Below are positions 11,428 through 21,958 of a stretch of DNA of 64,000 nucleotides, piece after piece. The stretch is taken from assembly GCA_963989245.1 (NCBI GenBank), contig OZ022344.1, forward strand, positions 11,255,524-11,319,523. The letters run 5' to 3'. This stretch comes from Nansenia antarctica (Eukaryota; Chordata; Actinopteri; Argentiniformes; Microstomatidae). The translations under genes and the position numbers were made by a program. Position 1 is the stretch's first letter. Each line of letters opens with the position of its first letter. Below the pieces are notes generated by a model. It had not been told where the DNA came from. It saw nothing but the letters and a program-made list of their open reading frames with translations, and did not search any database.

Positions 11428-12455
11428 TTGTTAGAACGCAGGGGTCTGACAGACGCGGTCATTCAGACCATTCAGAGTGCGCGCGCGCAATCCACTGCAA
11501 AGGGATATGCGGCGCGCTGGCACAGTGCGCACAGTGGTGTGAGGGACAGGACGTTGACCCAGTCTGCTGTCGGGTCGAAACGTTCTTGTGCTTCTTACAG
11601 TCGCTGTTTGACAAGGGATTGGCGGCGGGAACTATAAAAGTTTACGCGGCTGCCATCTCAGCTTGTCATGAGGGTTTTGCGACAACGACACTGTTCAGTC
11701 ATTCGCTGGTTAAGCGTTTTTTGACTGGAGTGTGTAGGCTTAGACGCCCTCATAGGACTCTAATGCCAAAATGGGACCTGTCGATTGTGCTAGAGGCGCT
11801 GTGCGTGCCCCCATTCGAACCCATTGACACTGTGTCGTTGCGTTTATTGTCTCTCAAGACGAGTCTACTCCTCGCCTTGACTACGGCTAAGCGAGTGAGT
11901 GATTTATGCGCTCTCTCGACACGGGCAGATTGTTTGATCATATCTGATGACGAAACAAAAGCTGTGTTACGCCCTAACCCGGCTTTTATCCCTAAGGTTA
12001 ATCGTGGGTTTAGGGTTCAGAGCTGTGCTCTGAGCGCCTTTTTTCCTCCTCCTCACGACGGAGAGAGGGAGAGGCGTTTACATTGTCTATGTCCGGTGCG
12101 CGCGTTGGCACAATATGTGAAGCGCACAGCAGGACTGAGATCTTCTCCCCAGCTTCTGATCTGCTACGGCGGACAGAAACCCGGGGCACCACTCTCGAAG
12201 CAGAGGCTGTCCCATTGGATTTGCGAGGCTATTAGCCTCGCATACGAATCGAAGGGGCAGCCCGTGCCGACTGGCATTCGGGCTCATTCCACCAGGGGCA
12301 TGGCCACATCAGTGGCCATTCTCAGGGGAGTGGGAGTGGAGGAGATATGTGAGGCGGCGTCTTGGTCGTCGCCATCACCTTTTGTACGGTATTACTTGAA
12401 AGATATTTCTTCCTCATCCTTTTCTCATTCTGTCCTCAGTTTTGCTGATGACTGA
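11428..12455 (+). pseudogene. DIRS tyrosine recombinase with a frameshift near 11530
   Basis: The N-terminal core-binding part (RGLTDAVIQTIQSARAQST) lies in the frame starting at 11428, but from about 11540 the protein continues in another frame (EGQDVDPVCC..., then FLQSLFDKGLAAGTIKVYAA). The catalytic half is intact to 12455: TAKRVSDLCALS with the first Arg, HSTRGMATS with the His-x-x-Arg pair, ASWSS, and VRYYL with the nucleophilic Tyr. This is the DIRS integration enzyme, replacing the DDE integrase of LTR elements. The shift lies close to the pol stop at 11418-11420. Confidence 0.85.
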
Positions 12456-13012
12456 TGTAGTGGGGAAGGCACTTGGATTACCCTGGTCATGGGGATTCTA
12501 TTCAAGTGCTGTCAGGATGAATACGGATGTGCCTGGGGAGGGGACCCTCCTCCAGGACATGTTCCGTTAGATCAACAACCCTACGTGCTCACGTAAGGGT
12601 TAGGTCAGTGATATTCTTCCTCATCCTTTTCTCATTCTGTCCTCAGTTTTGCTGATAACTGATGTTGTGGGAAGGGCACTTGGATTACCCTGGTCATGGG
12701 GATTCTATTCAAGTGCTGTCAGGATGAATACGGATGTGCCTGGGGAGGGGACCCTCCTCCAGGACATGTTCTGTTAGATCAACAACCCAACGTAAGGGTT
12801 AGGTAAGTGATATTTCTTCCTCATCCTTTTCTCATTCTGTCCTCAGTTTTGCTGATGACTGATGTAGTGGGGAAGGCACTTGGATTACCCTGGTTGGGGA
12901 TTCTATTCAAGTGCTGTCAGGATGAATACGGATGTGCCTGGGCAGGGGACCCTCCTCCAGGACATGTTCCGTTAGATCTACAACCCTACGTGCTCACGTA
13001 AGGGCTAGATCA
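12403..13012 (+). repeat. Three tandem copies of a ~200-bp unit covering the recombinase 3' end
   Basis: The unit TTCTTCCTCATCCTTTTCTC onward starts at about 12405, 12613 and 12813 (periods about 207 and 200 bp). Only the first copy is joined to the recombinase frame; the second and third are untranslated repeats. Copies differ by small indels, for example the loss of CTACGTGCTC in copy 2. Confidence 0.9.
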
Positions 13013-13152
13013 GTGGAGCAGACTCGGTGTGGGTTGGGCCAACTTTTTAAGGTTGTCTTGAACCAACATCAGTGGTCAGCTCCGGGTGCCGCTGAGATTG
13101 TTTTCGGACTAATAGTCTCAGTGGGGGTACATTTGGCCTCGCTCGCTCCGCC

Positions 13153-13262
13153 TAAACCAATAGGAGCAGAGCTCCCCTATGGGGCGGAGCTCCACGATAT
13201 AGAACGATAGTTATGGAGATAGACTCCAGTTCTATGAGTGGAGCGGAGCCCCATAGGGCTGC
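13153..13262 (+). repeat. DIRS internal complementary region
   Basis: CCACGATATAGAAC at about 13193-13204 is the reverse complement of the left terminus; it abuts GATAGTTATGGAGATAGACT, the reverse complement of the right terminus (13457-13476). The join is thus a template for the circle junction. It also contains one copy of the terminal CAATAGGAGCAGAGCTCCCC block. Confidence 0.85.
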
Positions 13263-13307
13263 TGGCCCACTTCGACTTGTTCAAACCCGGCTGTTTTGTA
13301 TGTTTGG

Positions 13308-13476
13308 GAGAATGATGGAGCGAAGTACGCCCCTTTATATAGCACCCCAGGCGGGCGCAGGCATTGAAAAATTCAGTCATTGGCTACTTTAGGTAGCGGG
13401 GTAAACCAATAGGAGCAGAGCTCCCCTATGGGGCTCCGCTCCACTCATAGAACTGGAGTCTATCTCCATAACTATC
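13308..13476 (-). repeat. DIRS right inverted terminal repeat
   Basis: Sequence 13308-13430 is the inverted copy of the left terminal block, including the inverted TATA box (TTTATATA at about 13332). The outermost part (CTCCATAACTATC) differs from the left end and is matched only by the internal complementary region. Confidence 0.85.
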
Positions 13477-13754
13477 GGACTCAGGACTTCGACTCAGTTT
13501 GCCCACTACTGTTTGTGCACATAGTACATATACTGTACATAATATAACCTTTGCTCTGTACATATCTACTGCATATATTACTGTACATATCTCACCCTTG
13601 TCTCGACATAACTCACTGTACATCTCTATGGCTTGCTGGTCCAAGAAGTTGTGTATGGAAGAGAAATATTCGGATTAAAGGAGTTATATGGGATAATATT
13701 TCTCCTACAGTGGGCGGTGACACACGGGTCTATCCGGGTCGCGAATTTGCGGAT

Positions 13755-13930
13755 GCGAATTTGCGGAACCTAGGATGGTAGGGCAATACCGCTACCTGAT
13801 TGGTTGGCGAAGCACTCGTGAGATGGTAGACTCGCCAGCCAATGAGGGGGCTCTTCACGAGTGCTTCGCCAACCAATCAGGTAGCGGTATTGCCCTACCT
13901 TCCCCTACCATCCTAGGTTCCGCAAATTCG
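13755..13930. repeat. Hairpin MITE of about 175 bp
   Basis: Two arms of about 70 bp are nearly perfect inverted repeats (GCGAATTTGCGGAACCTAGG at 13755 against CCTAGGTTCCGCAAATTCGC ending near 13930) around a short loop at about 13825-13853. The right arm has an extra TTCCCCTACC-like insertion. It ends some 12 bp before the Ginger-like left terminus. Confidence 0.85.
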
Positions 13931-14142
13931 CGCGCCGGTGTACAGGTGTAAGTACCGGAATTTCCGACCCGCGAGGTTTTCCGACCCCACCAGATCCGGT
14001 CATAGGTTCAGCCCTTTCCGGCCATAGGTAGCGCTATGATTCGCTGACGACGATGATTTACGATCACATGATGACCGCCATTTTTACCCATCAGTAATTT
14101 TGGCTGTTTATAGATCTAATCTCTGTAGCTACTTTAAGATAC

Positions 14143-16877
14143 ATGGATGTTGCGCGCGCACCTGCGCGCGACGTTGGACACCTTAAATCAAGGATTCTAA
14201 AGGCGTCCAAGAATTACTTGATGAAAGGTAAGTCAGTGTGAATAACTATGTTATATCCACTCTTGAAGCCACTGCTTGAAATGGCGAAAATGGCGAAAAT
14301 GCATAGGCCTGTATCAAAATTGAGTGTCTCATTAAGCATCTGCTAACTATTGTGTGCATAAAACCTGTTTCCAGTGGCTTTATATTTGCACTTCTAAATG
14401 AATGCTGTATTTTCCTGCTGCATCAGGTGAGGAGTTGTACTACAAGGACAAATACAAGGACAAACATCGCTTGGTGGTGTGCAACAAAGATGGAGTTCCT
14501 GATGTCCTGATGGTAACTTTCTTATCTGACTTGAGTTCTTGTCCATCATCTTTCCCAATTATGACAAGATTATCATTGTTGGAGACCTCAAAACCTACTT
14601 ATTCAATCTCGCCTTTTAAATGTCTGTCTTTATTGTTGTTTCATCTGTACTATTGTTGTTTTATCTTCTTTGCTCTCTGTGAAGCACATTGTGTCACATT
14701 TTTGTGAGAAATGGGCTATACAAATGAAGTTTGATTTGATCTGAAGGAGTGCCACGACAACCATGGGACTGGGGGTCATCCAGGGAGACGCCGAACGCTG
14801 GAGAAGGTGACGGCGTCCTACCTCTGGTCCACCTTGCGGGAGGATGTCACAAAATGGGTGAGTTTTTGATGTTATTAGTGCATGGTGTGTGTGAACATTG
14901 TAATTTATACACTGCCCATTAGCAATGATCTTTTACTCAAAGATCTCCAACTCTTGTGTAATTCTCATACTTACCACAATCTGATTCTGCACTGGAACAC
15001 CCAGACCATCATATAGGCCGCGGCCCCTCAACCACAGCGGTTCTGCACCTAAGGCACTAAGCCCAGCAGCTGACCACCACCACCAACATGACGCCTCAAC
15101 CACATCAAGAATTCTCTGACTCTAGATAATTTCCTCTGAAATGTCACTGTTTTAAAGGTTGATGAGTGCCCCCGCTGTCAACATCATGAGACAATAAAGA
15201 CAGTTGCACCTGTACTCCATCCCATCCAAGTGAAAGAGGCATGGAGTGTCCTGGGGATTGATCTCATTGGTCCACTTCCCACCACTGCAAAGGGCAAAAG
15301 GTAGCTACTGAATGTTGGGCAGAAGTATGTGTAACCCCTTTTGGTTAAAGCTAGTGAGATAAGCTGACATCATGTATTGGATAAGTCAATAAAAGTTATG
15401 AAGCAAGTTTTTGGTGGACCCCATGAGGAATAGCTGCTGCAATGCTGTAGCTAATGGAGAACAATCTGCATTTTTCATTGCAGATACATTCTGACTGCAA
15501 CCGACCTCTTCACCAAGTGGGCTGTGGCAAAAACCCTCTACACCAAAACAGAGGTGTCCAGGAAGATAGTTAACATTCTTCTTGACTTTGGACTGGTAGA
15601 GAGGATCATTACCGACCAAGGACGGGAATTTGTGAATGAGGTACAGTTATCTATATAAGACACAGTGTATGTGATGTGTGACATTTGATAATTGTAATTT
15701 AATCTAATTTAATTGCATACACTAATGCATCTGCAGGTCAACCGTGGTGTTTTTGAGGCTCTGGGTGTCAAACACTGCATCACGTCACCCTACCACCCCC
15801 AGGCCAATGGACAGGACGAGCGCACAAACCGCAACGTGAAGACTGCGCATGCCAAGTACTGTGGGGAGGGACAGAACAACTGGGATGTCCATTTGAGGGG
15901 CATCATAATGAGCATCAACACCTCTAAGCAGGTAGCCTACTATTGTGTAACAACTGCATATGGAAACAATTCAAACAAACATAGAAAGAAACAAAAAACA
16001 ATTTAAACAATATAGAAAGATGGTGAAATGCTATTGATTGTACTTTTGTTTTGTTTTACAGCGATCAACCAGGTACACCCCGTACATGGCACTTTTCGGA
16101 CGGCACCCTCGCAGCCCAGGTGTCATCAACACAACACAGACTGAGGAGGGTGACGACTCAGCTGTGGTTGTGGTTGATTTGCCAGAGGAGGATGTACAGG
16201 CGAAGACTGTCGAAGTTACAGATCTACATGCAAAGGTGATGTAAAAATGGCAATTTATGCATAATAATATCTAATAATAACAAATATGCATACAATGGCA
16301 ATATATGCTATAAAATATGAATATGTTTCAAGGGAAAATTTATTAAATGATAACAATTTTTCAGATTTACCAGAACATCCAAATTGCCCAGGCAAGGCAG
16401 AAAAAGACCTACGAGGCCCAGAAACAAAAGGGGATCAAATCCTTTGACTTCAAAGTTGGGGATTAGGTCCTACGGGCAAACAAATGGAAGGAGGGACGGA
16501 AAGGAGGGCGACTGGAGGCCAATTGGTTTGGGCCGCACATCATATCCTCCATCTCACCCAAGGGTGTGGTGATGCTGTCCAGCACCAAAGGGCCTCAGCT
16601 AAAGCAGGGTGTGAACGTTGCCCAGCTGAAGCCGTTCATCAGGCCTAATTTGAGAGGTATTATTATTGTTAATACAAGGACATACACTAAGTGTGTATGT
16701 GCAGTAACTGTATGTATGTGATACTTGCATAATACTGTATCCTCTCCATCAGAGTCCAGAGAGCCTGAGCCACCAGTCGTCCCTCCGTATCTGTGCGCTA
16801 TGACCCCAAGCCAGGACATGCTGGTAGATATAAATGTCTACTTGATACGCAATCATCTTTTGTATGTTTGCTATTGA
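14143..16877 (+). pseudogene. Ginger-like integrase/transposase gene, about nine exons, one premature stop
   Basis: Exons that join in phase are 14143-14227, 14427-14512, 14747-14857, 15158-15300, 15484-15640, 15737-15931, 16062-16235, 16365-16656 and 16753-16877 (the last is tentative). The order is a short basic start, an HHCC zinc finger (CHDNHGTGGHPG ... DECPRCQHH), and the DDE core with D in GIDLIGPLP, D in ITDQGREF and E in GQDERTNRN. A C-terminal domain with KVGD and WFGPHIISSISPKGVV (GPY/F-like) follows. An in-frame TAG at 16464-16466 interrupts the KVGD-VLR motif, so this copy would lose its last 140 or so residues. It could also be a domesticated integrase gene, but the flanking TIRs argue for a transposon. 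Confidence 0.78.
14540..14742 (+). repeat. L2/CR1-type LINE 3' tail inside intron 2 of the Ginger-like gene
   Basis: GTGAAGCACATTGTGTCACA and GGGCTATACAAATGAAGTTT followed by a TTTGATTTGAT tail match the common 3' end of fish L2-type elements. It ends 4-5 bp before exon 3 and replaces the expected polypyrimidine tract there. Confidence 0.75.
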
Positions 16878-18100
16878 TTTATTTCTGTTAGAGGTCAAGG
16901 ACAATCTTGGCATCCCTGTGTGCGCAAGTTTCAAGGCTCCCAGTTCGGAAGAGTGATTGATTAATTAGTGTGCTTGCAGTCGCAAATATAAAACTGAATC
17001 TGAACAGTAGTGTGAACTACATGTTGGTCACATTACCCCAAATGATAACGGTGGATGACCGATGGCCTTATTCACTTATTCCTTCCAGCTAGAGTCTGGA
17101 TCTAGCTAGAGTTAGAGTCATGTCAGAGGGAGGGGCTTTTGACACGTGCATGCTGTCTGAGTCAGTCCATCCTCTCCATGGGCGTGGGTTAGATGTGGCT
17201 ACAGGCCCCAAACATTTCCCAAATAAGATATATATGTATATGTACACATGCTATATTTCGGTTAACCTACACAATGTTTTTACTTGATTCCAGCTAATTT
17301 GTGAATGAATACGTTTTTGTTTGTGTATGGTCAATCCATTTTTATGTAAATATGGTTTCATGCTGTATTGATTTACAATAAATTTATTGCATTTCATTAA
17401 ATTGTGTTGCTTTACTACAAAAAACACATCTGATTGAGGAAGACTACAAAACATTGAGAAAGGATTTGGTAAACCAAGTATTTCATGCGTCATATGGTAA
17501 GAAGAGGGGTGGCCATAGTAATTAATACATCTCTACCATTCTCTGAAGAGAAAGTGATAAAAGGTAATAGGAGAAGATATGTAATGGTTGACCCTATTAC
17601 ATTAACCATAGCTAAAGGTAATGAATCTTTTTTTCATTTCATACCTATTAGTTTACTCTAACGAATTAAAATGATTAACAAGCATAATGGCACAGAGAAT
17701 GCAGAGATGTGTATATATACAAAGGGTTGAAATATATGTTATTATTATTATTACTTTATTATCACATAACAGCTATTTGAAGCAAACTATGGAAAATGTA
17801 TAACTGAGTAGTGAAATACTCAGAAATAGTGAAATACATTCTTAGAAATGTCTACCGTGTCATGATTACTTGAACACACACACTGTGACACATTGGTCAC
17901 ACGCGCGCGCACGCGCGATGCGCGCGAAACACACACACAACACACAGTTTCAGATCTACTAACGGGTCTTCGTTGTCATCGTTGTCATCGCGAATCATAG
18001 CGAATCATAGCGCTACCTATGGCCGGAAAGGGCTGAACCTATGACCGGATCTGGTAGGGTCGGAAAAACCTCGCGGGTCGGAAATTCCGGTACTTACACC

Positions 18101-18789
18101 TGCTCCATCAGGTGCATACAATCTCAGACGGAGAAACCAGCAGCATAAAAAGCCCCACAACCTGCCGTCTGATGCTTGATCATTCTGATCCCATGTGGTT
18201 AGTCGTCTCGCTCCCTCGCTCCCATCTCTAGTGAATTCTATATCCGTATTTATACTTGTTTATGTTTTCAGCCGTTTTATTATTTTTACCGTTGTTTGTT
18301 TTCTCTCTCTCACCATTCAAGGAACCTTCCTCCCCTGCATCCCAGTGTCACTCCCAGCTCCTCCACCATTCCATCCCATCATCCCTGGACAGCCTTCCCA
18401 ACCTCCCTCCGTTCTCACCCAACGTACCAACCTCTGGATTTTCCCCCTATCATCACGGACGGACTTCACCCCCTTGCTAATCCTCCCGGACCCCTCTCCC
18501 TGGATAACCCTCTCACAGTTCTGGACTGGTCAGTACACGCACATTGAACAACAGCCTCCACATTTACATATCTACACCACATTAGTTTTTGCACACTAGA
18601 CACTCGCGCCCAGACACATACAGTAGCAGGCCAATACACACCTCACTTACATTTCGTCTCAGGCACCCACACACTCCCCCCACGTAGGCCCAGTTAGTGT
18701 AGGTTTTATTATTTTGTCTGTCTTTATTAATAAATCCTTTATTATTGTACCCTTGTCTCTGTGTCCGTCTGTTCTGGGGTTTTGCCACA
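18101..18789 (+). repeat. Possible solo LTR
   Basis: The block begins TGCTCC and ends GCCACA, has a TATA-like CATAAAAAGCC at about 18147 and an AATAAATCC signal at about 18728 before a T/G-rich end, all like a Gypsy LTR. No second copy, primer site or coding region is present in the window and no target-site duplication was found. Its start coincides with the end of the Ginger-like TIR, so the border is uncertain. Confidence 0.35.
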
Positions 18790-18912
18790 TTTGACCGCTT
18801 GGTTCAGGCTTAAGAAAAAATGCTTGATTTAGCAAAAGGTACAAACAACTGAGAGCAATATAACTAAAACTAAATGGTAGTCTGTAATCATACCATTTCT
18901 AGACTCTCCGCT

Positions 18913-19003
18913 CAGGGTTGCCAGATGGGATTGAGAATTTCCAACATAACCACAGTCTAAAAACTGCTAAATCCACCAAAAACCAGCCCATCTGGCAACC
19001 CTG
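18913..19003. mobile_element. hAT-type MITE, 91 bp
   Basis: Termini CAGGGTTGCCAGATGGG and CCCATCTGGCAACCCTG are perfect inverted repeats. They are flanked by TCTCCGCT on the left and TTTCCGCT on the right, an 8-bp target-site duplication with one mismatch, as expected for hAT elements. Confidence 0.85.
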
Positions 19004-19459
19004 TTTCCGCTGCATCAGGGTCTACTTGTTGCGCATAATAGGCCAGGGTTTGTCAAATCCTTTGTTGGACATCTCGTTTCTTAAGTCCAGGGGCCTCATT
19101 CATAACGGGTGCTGGTGTTTTGAAGTTTCTGGCCTAAGTTTTGGCAATCAAGCAAAGCACACATTTGCCACCTGTATTTAAATAAAAACAGAACACCTTT
19201 AACTGCTGACTCTAACGGCTAAATCAACACAGTTAGCAGGCTAATCATTCCAGGATTTACAAAATAATATTTGCCATTAAGATTTCTATTAATTACCTTT
19301 TCTTAACTGCATTATATTTGCTGGGTGACAACAACATAGTGAAACGCGGTCTATAAACAGTTCAAGGTCCTGAATATATATATATTATTCAAAATCAAAA
19401 GAAATCAAATCTCTCATCAACATATCAAAGTCGACGCTTGGTGCTGCTGACACGTTGTA

Positions 19460-19545
19460 CGTTCACAACGACACGCCTATTGACGACCAGTAGCCAATCA
19501 CAACGACACGCCTATTGACGACCAGTAGCCAATCGGTGTGAAGCA
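19460..19545 (+). promoter_or_regulatory. Duplicated CCAAT-box segment, candidate promoter of the zinc-finger gene
   Basis: A 36-bp unit (CAACGACACGCCTATTGACG then ACCAGTAGCCAAT) occurs twice in tandem at about 19467-19535. Each copy ends in a CCAAT box. It lies about 1 kb upstream of the first coding exon on the same strand. The promoter role is inferred from position and motif only. Confidence 0.45.
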
Positions 19546-20495
19546 GGAGATGACCTCCAGGAAGTCGTGTCTGTCCCGCACGCGAATTTGGAGAAAAGGA
19601 GAGAGAGAGAGAGAGAGACCGTTGTCTACCACTCGGATTATTTTACCTAAACAAAAGTATTGTGAAGTTGAAGTAAACCAACGTGGAAGGCTGCATCGAT
19701 GGAAGAGGTGGGTTTCACACACGCACGTATATGAGGAAGTTAATGAGGCATTTCTGGGTTGTTGTCTTGCTGAATTTGGCCAAACACCGGTGAACTAATT
19801 GAAGCCTGGTGAAAACCGGGACGTAATGACGTAATGACATTTGACAGACATGTGTTTGGCCGCTGTGACACGCTGCTCAACATCGGGACTATCCCATGAC
19901 AACATTGAATGTGCTGAAATAACTGGTGCGATGCAGAGGTGGAATACCTCAAATATGCGCTTGAACTGTATCATATCTGTATCATCATATATCACAGGAA
20001 GATGATGGTAACAGGAAGGTGTTGTCAATCATGATACAAAATCTACGGTTGTTTTTCTTACTGCAAGTTACCGAGGCCCCATAATGAATTAGGATATCTG
20101 TTAGACCGTGCAATGTGATAATATCACTGTCTAAAATGTGGTTATGAAGGGGCCACACCATACATCAGGATACTATTTAATTTCACTGCTAATTCTCATA
20201 AGCAGTTCAGCCAAACGGTGCAGTTCACCTTTACAATATTGGCTTTTTTTTAGTCTTTTTCTCATTGAAGTCCACCTTTACTTTACTCAATTGATTTCTA
20301 TTGAATATTATTTGAATTCCGTGACTTTAAAATGACACATTTGGGGAGAATACATTTATTTCATTCTCAAAGACGAAACTATTTTTTACAAGACAATGTT
20401 GCAGGAATACTTAGTCACGTTCAAAAGACACCAGACAAAGTGGTTAGTTTGGTCAACCTGATTAAAGTGCGTCTGTCTTCATGTAGGCTAAATGC

Positions 20496-20586
20496 ATGGC
20501 ATCGCTGGGTGAGGCTGAGGACAGCAAGCTGCTGCAGATGAGCATCAAAGAAGAGGAGGAGGATCCTGACGATTCACTTGATCAGA
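20496..20586 (+). CDS. C2H2 zinc-finger gene, coding exon 1
   Basis: ATG at 20496 begins MASLGEAEDSKLLQMSIKEE, acidic and typical of the N-terminal exons of teleost C2H2 gene families. The exon ends GATCAGA before donor GTAAGT, in phase 1, which fits exon 2. The IKEE stretch matches the SUMO-acceptor consensus (hydrophobic-K-x-E). An ATG four bases upstream (20492) runs into a stop after six codons. About 17 kb of intron, mostly the BEL array, follows. Confidence 0.7.
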
Positions 20587-20802
20587 GTAAGTTGGTGGAG
20601 GCACATGTCAATAACTGTTGAGTGTGTTATTATGCTACATAATGAGGAACTACGACAGGATAATGAAGGTACATTCCACTGTGTGTTTTTACTTGCTCCA
20701 AAGTGTAATCAGAGTATAGAGAGACCCATATTATCGGTCTTTTACACAAATATCTGTGTTGGCTCACATTCCTCTGGTAATACACAGATCACCAAAGATG
20801 TG

Positions 20803-21931
20803 TGTAACCAGGGAGTAGCTAAAGGACTGTAGAATTTTAGGAAGGGCTGGTTATCTAACTAACTCTGAGCTAAATCGGCAGTGTAGGAGGATAGAGGCAG
20901 GGGGCGCCAGCAACCCGTTAGACTAGCATATCACAGTTATATATATATAATATATTATAATACAAGCTATAACTCAGTTAATCACACGATAAGACAATAC
21001 TTAAACCCAATACTAGATTTGCTGTTAAACTAAACAATACAGACAACTAAACACACAGCAATGTATCAAATATAAACAAACACATTTATTTATACAACTT
21101 ATATATACATCCCAATATACTCCCTCCCCGCCGGCCACACACACACTCACTCACTCACTCACACACAGTACCTGGCCTGAAAAGGCTTAGAGTCCCGGAC
21201 TGAAAATGAGCGCGTTGAGGCCTGGTCGGAGCCCGCATGCGACTCGAGGAAGGCAGCAGACAAGGGGGGGGAGTGACGTTGCAATTCGAAGGGAAAGGGG
21301 CTTCTTCGTAGCAAACGACGAGGTGTGAATGGTTCAGGTCCGGTGGTCCACGGTCAGCTCCGGTGGTGTTAGCGGTCGGTCGCAATCCACCTCGGAGGCG
21401 ACGGCTTTGTTTGGCTTTGGTCTCGCTATGCGCCAACGTTAGCAGCCGGCGGCTAGCAAGGCTGGCTAACGGTGACACAGCTAAACTGGGCTAGCGCTGT
21501 TAACTCACTAAAACTCCGAACTCTTCTTCACGTCGTCTGTCAGCTTGAAGGCCTCGAAGATCCTCTTGAAGAAGATGAAGTTGGGGTCGAAGATCTCTGG
21601 TTCCTCTGTGATGTACTCTATCTCCACCTCGGGCTCCTTCTCCTTCTCCCTCTCACTCTCGTCCCTCTAACGCACAGACCACTTCCGTCGCTATAGACAC
21701 CAACCGGACATACATCAAGTCACGTACGCCAATCAAAACCACGCCCACTAATCTGGCGCTTGCACAATACTGAACAAATCTAAGACAGAACTTATACAAT
21801 TACAATAACAATACATACACCTTCATGAAAACGTACATGAATAGTATGGAAAATAATTAAGGAAATAACAGGGGCAAAATAGGGCTGATTTGGGGAAACT
21901 AACTGGCTCTAAATTGTGGGCCTTCATAACA
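20803..21931 (-). repeat. BEL LTR, outer left (3' LTR of the array)
   Basis: It begins TGTAACCAGGG and ends CTTCATAACA on the plus strand and is 1129 bp long. The adjoining internal sequence (GCCGCCCCATG) reads as a short purine-rich tract on the minus strand, a candidate polypurine tract. Confidence 0.92.
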
Positions 21932-21958
21932 GCCGCCCCATGAAACTCTCGGTTTCAT

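Larger units (their letters stand above)
7415..13476 (+). mobile_element. DIRS-type tyrosine-recombinase retrotransposon, structurally complete but coding-defective
   Basis: Inverted terminal regions (7415-7560 and 13308-13476) surround a gag-like frame, reverse transcriptase/RNase H and a tyrosine recombinase, the set that defines DIRS elements. An internal complementary region at about 13165-13255 contains the reverse complement of the extreme left end (to 7415) joined directly to that of the extreme right end (to 13476), as expected for replication through a circular junction. This region is how I set the boundaries. There is no LTR pair, integrase or protease. The RT has a deletion and the recombinase a frameshift, so this copy cannot encode its whole protein set. 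Confidence 0.9.
13943..18102 (+). mobile_element. Ginger-like DNA transposon (Gypsy-type integrase between long terminal inverted repeats)
   Basis: Inverted repeats of about 105-115 bp (13943-14050 and 17985-18102, both ending CAGGTGTAAGTACCGG outward) flank a 4.16-kb unit. Inside is a spliced gene for a Gypsy/Ginger-type integrase and no reverse transcriptase, protease or LTR. Ginger elements are cut-and-paste transposons whose transposase is related to LTR-retroelement integrases, so the combination of TIRs and integrase alone fits. I could not find a matching 4-bp target-site duplication. Positions 16880-17980 hold no recognised exon. Confidence 0.75.

Noticed and set aside
10103..11434. 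443-codon plus-strand frame overlapping the DIRS RT/RNase H region
   Set aside because: Its translation is low-complexity Ser/Arg/Thr-rich with no domain, while the overlapping frame has clear RT and RNase H motifs. I treat it as a shadow frame, though overlapping ORFs do occur in some DIRS elements.
18195..18599. 134-codon Pro/Ser-rich frame in the candidate solo LTR
   Set aside because: Composition reflects a C-rich stretch; three overlapping frames are open at once and none has a domain.
21155..21696. Repeated ~100-codon and 74-codon frames in each BEL LTR
   Set aside because: They recur because the LTR is present three times; no recognisable domain, and the LTR is expected to be non-coding.
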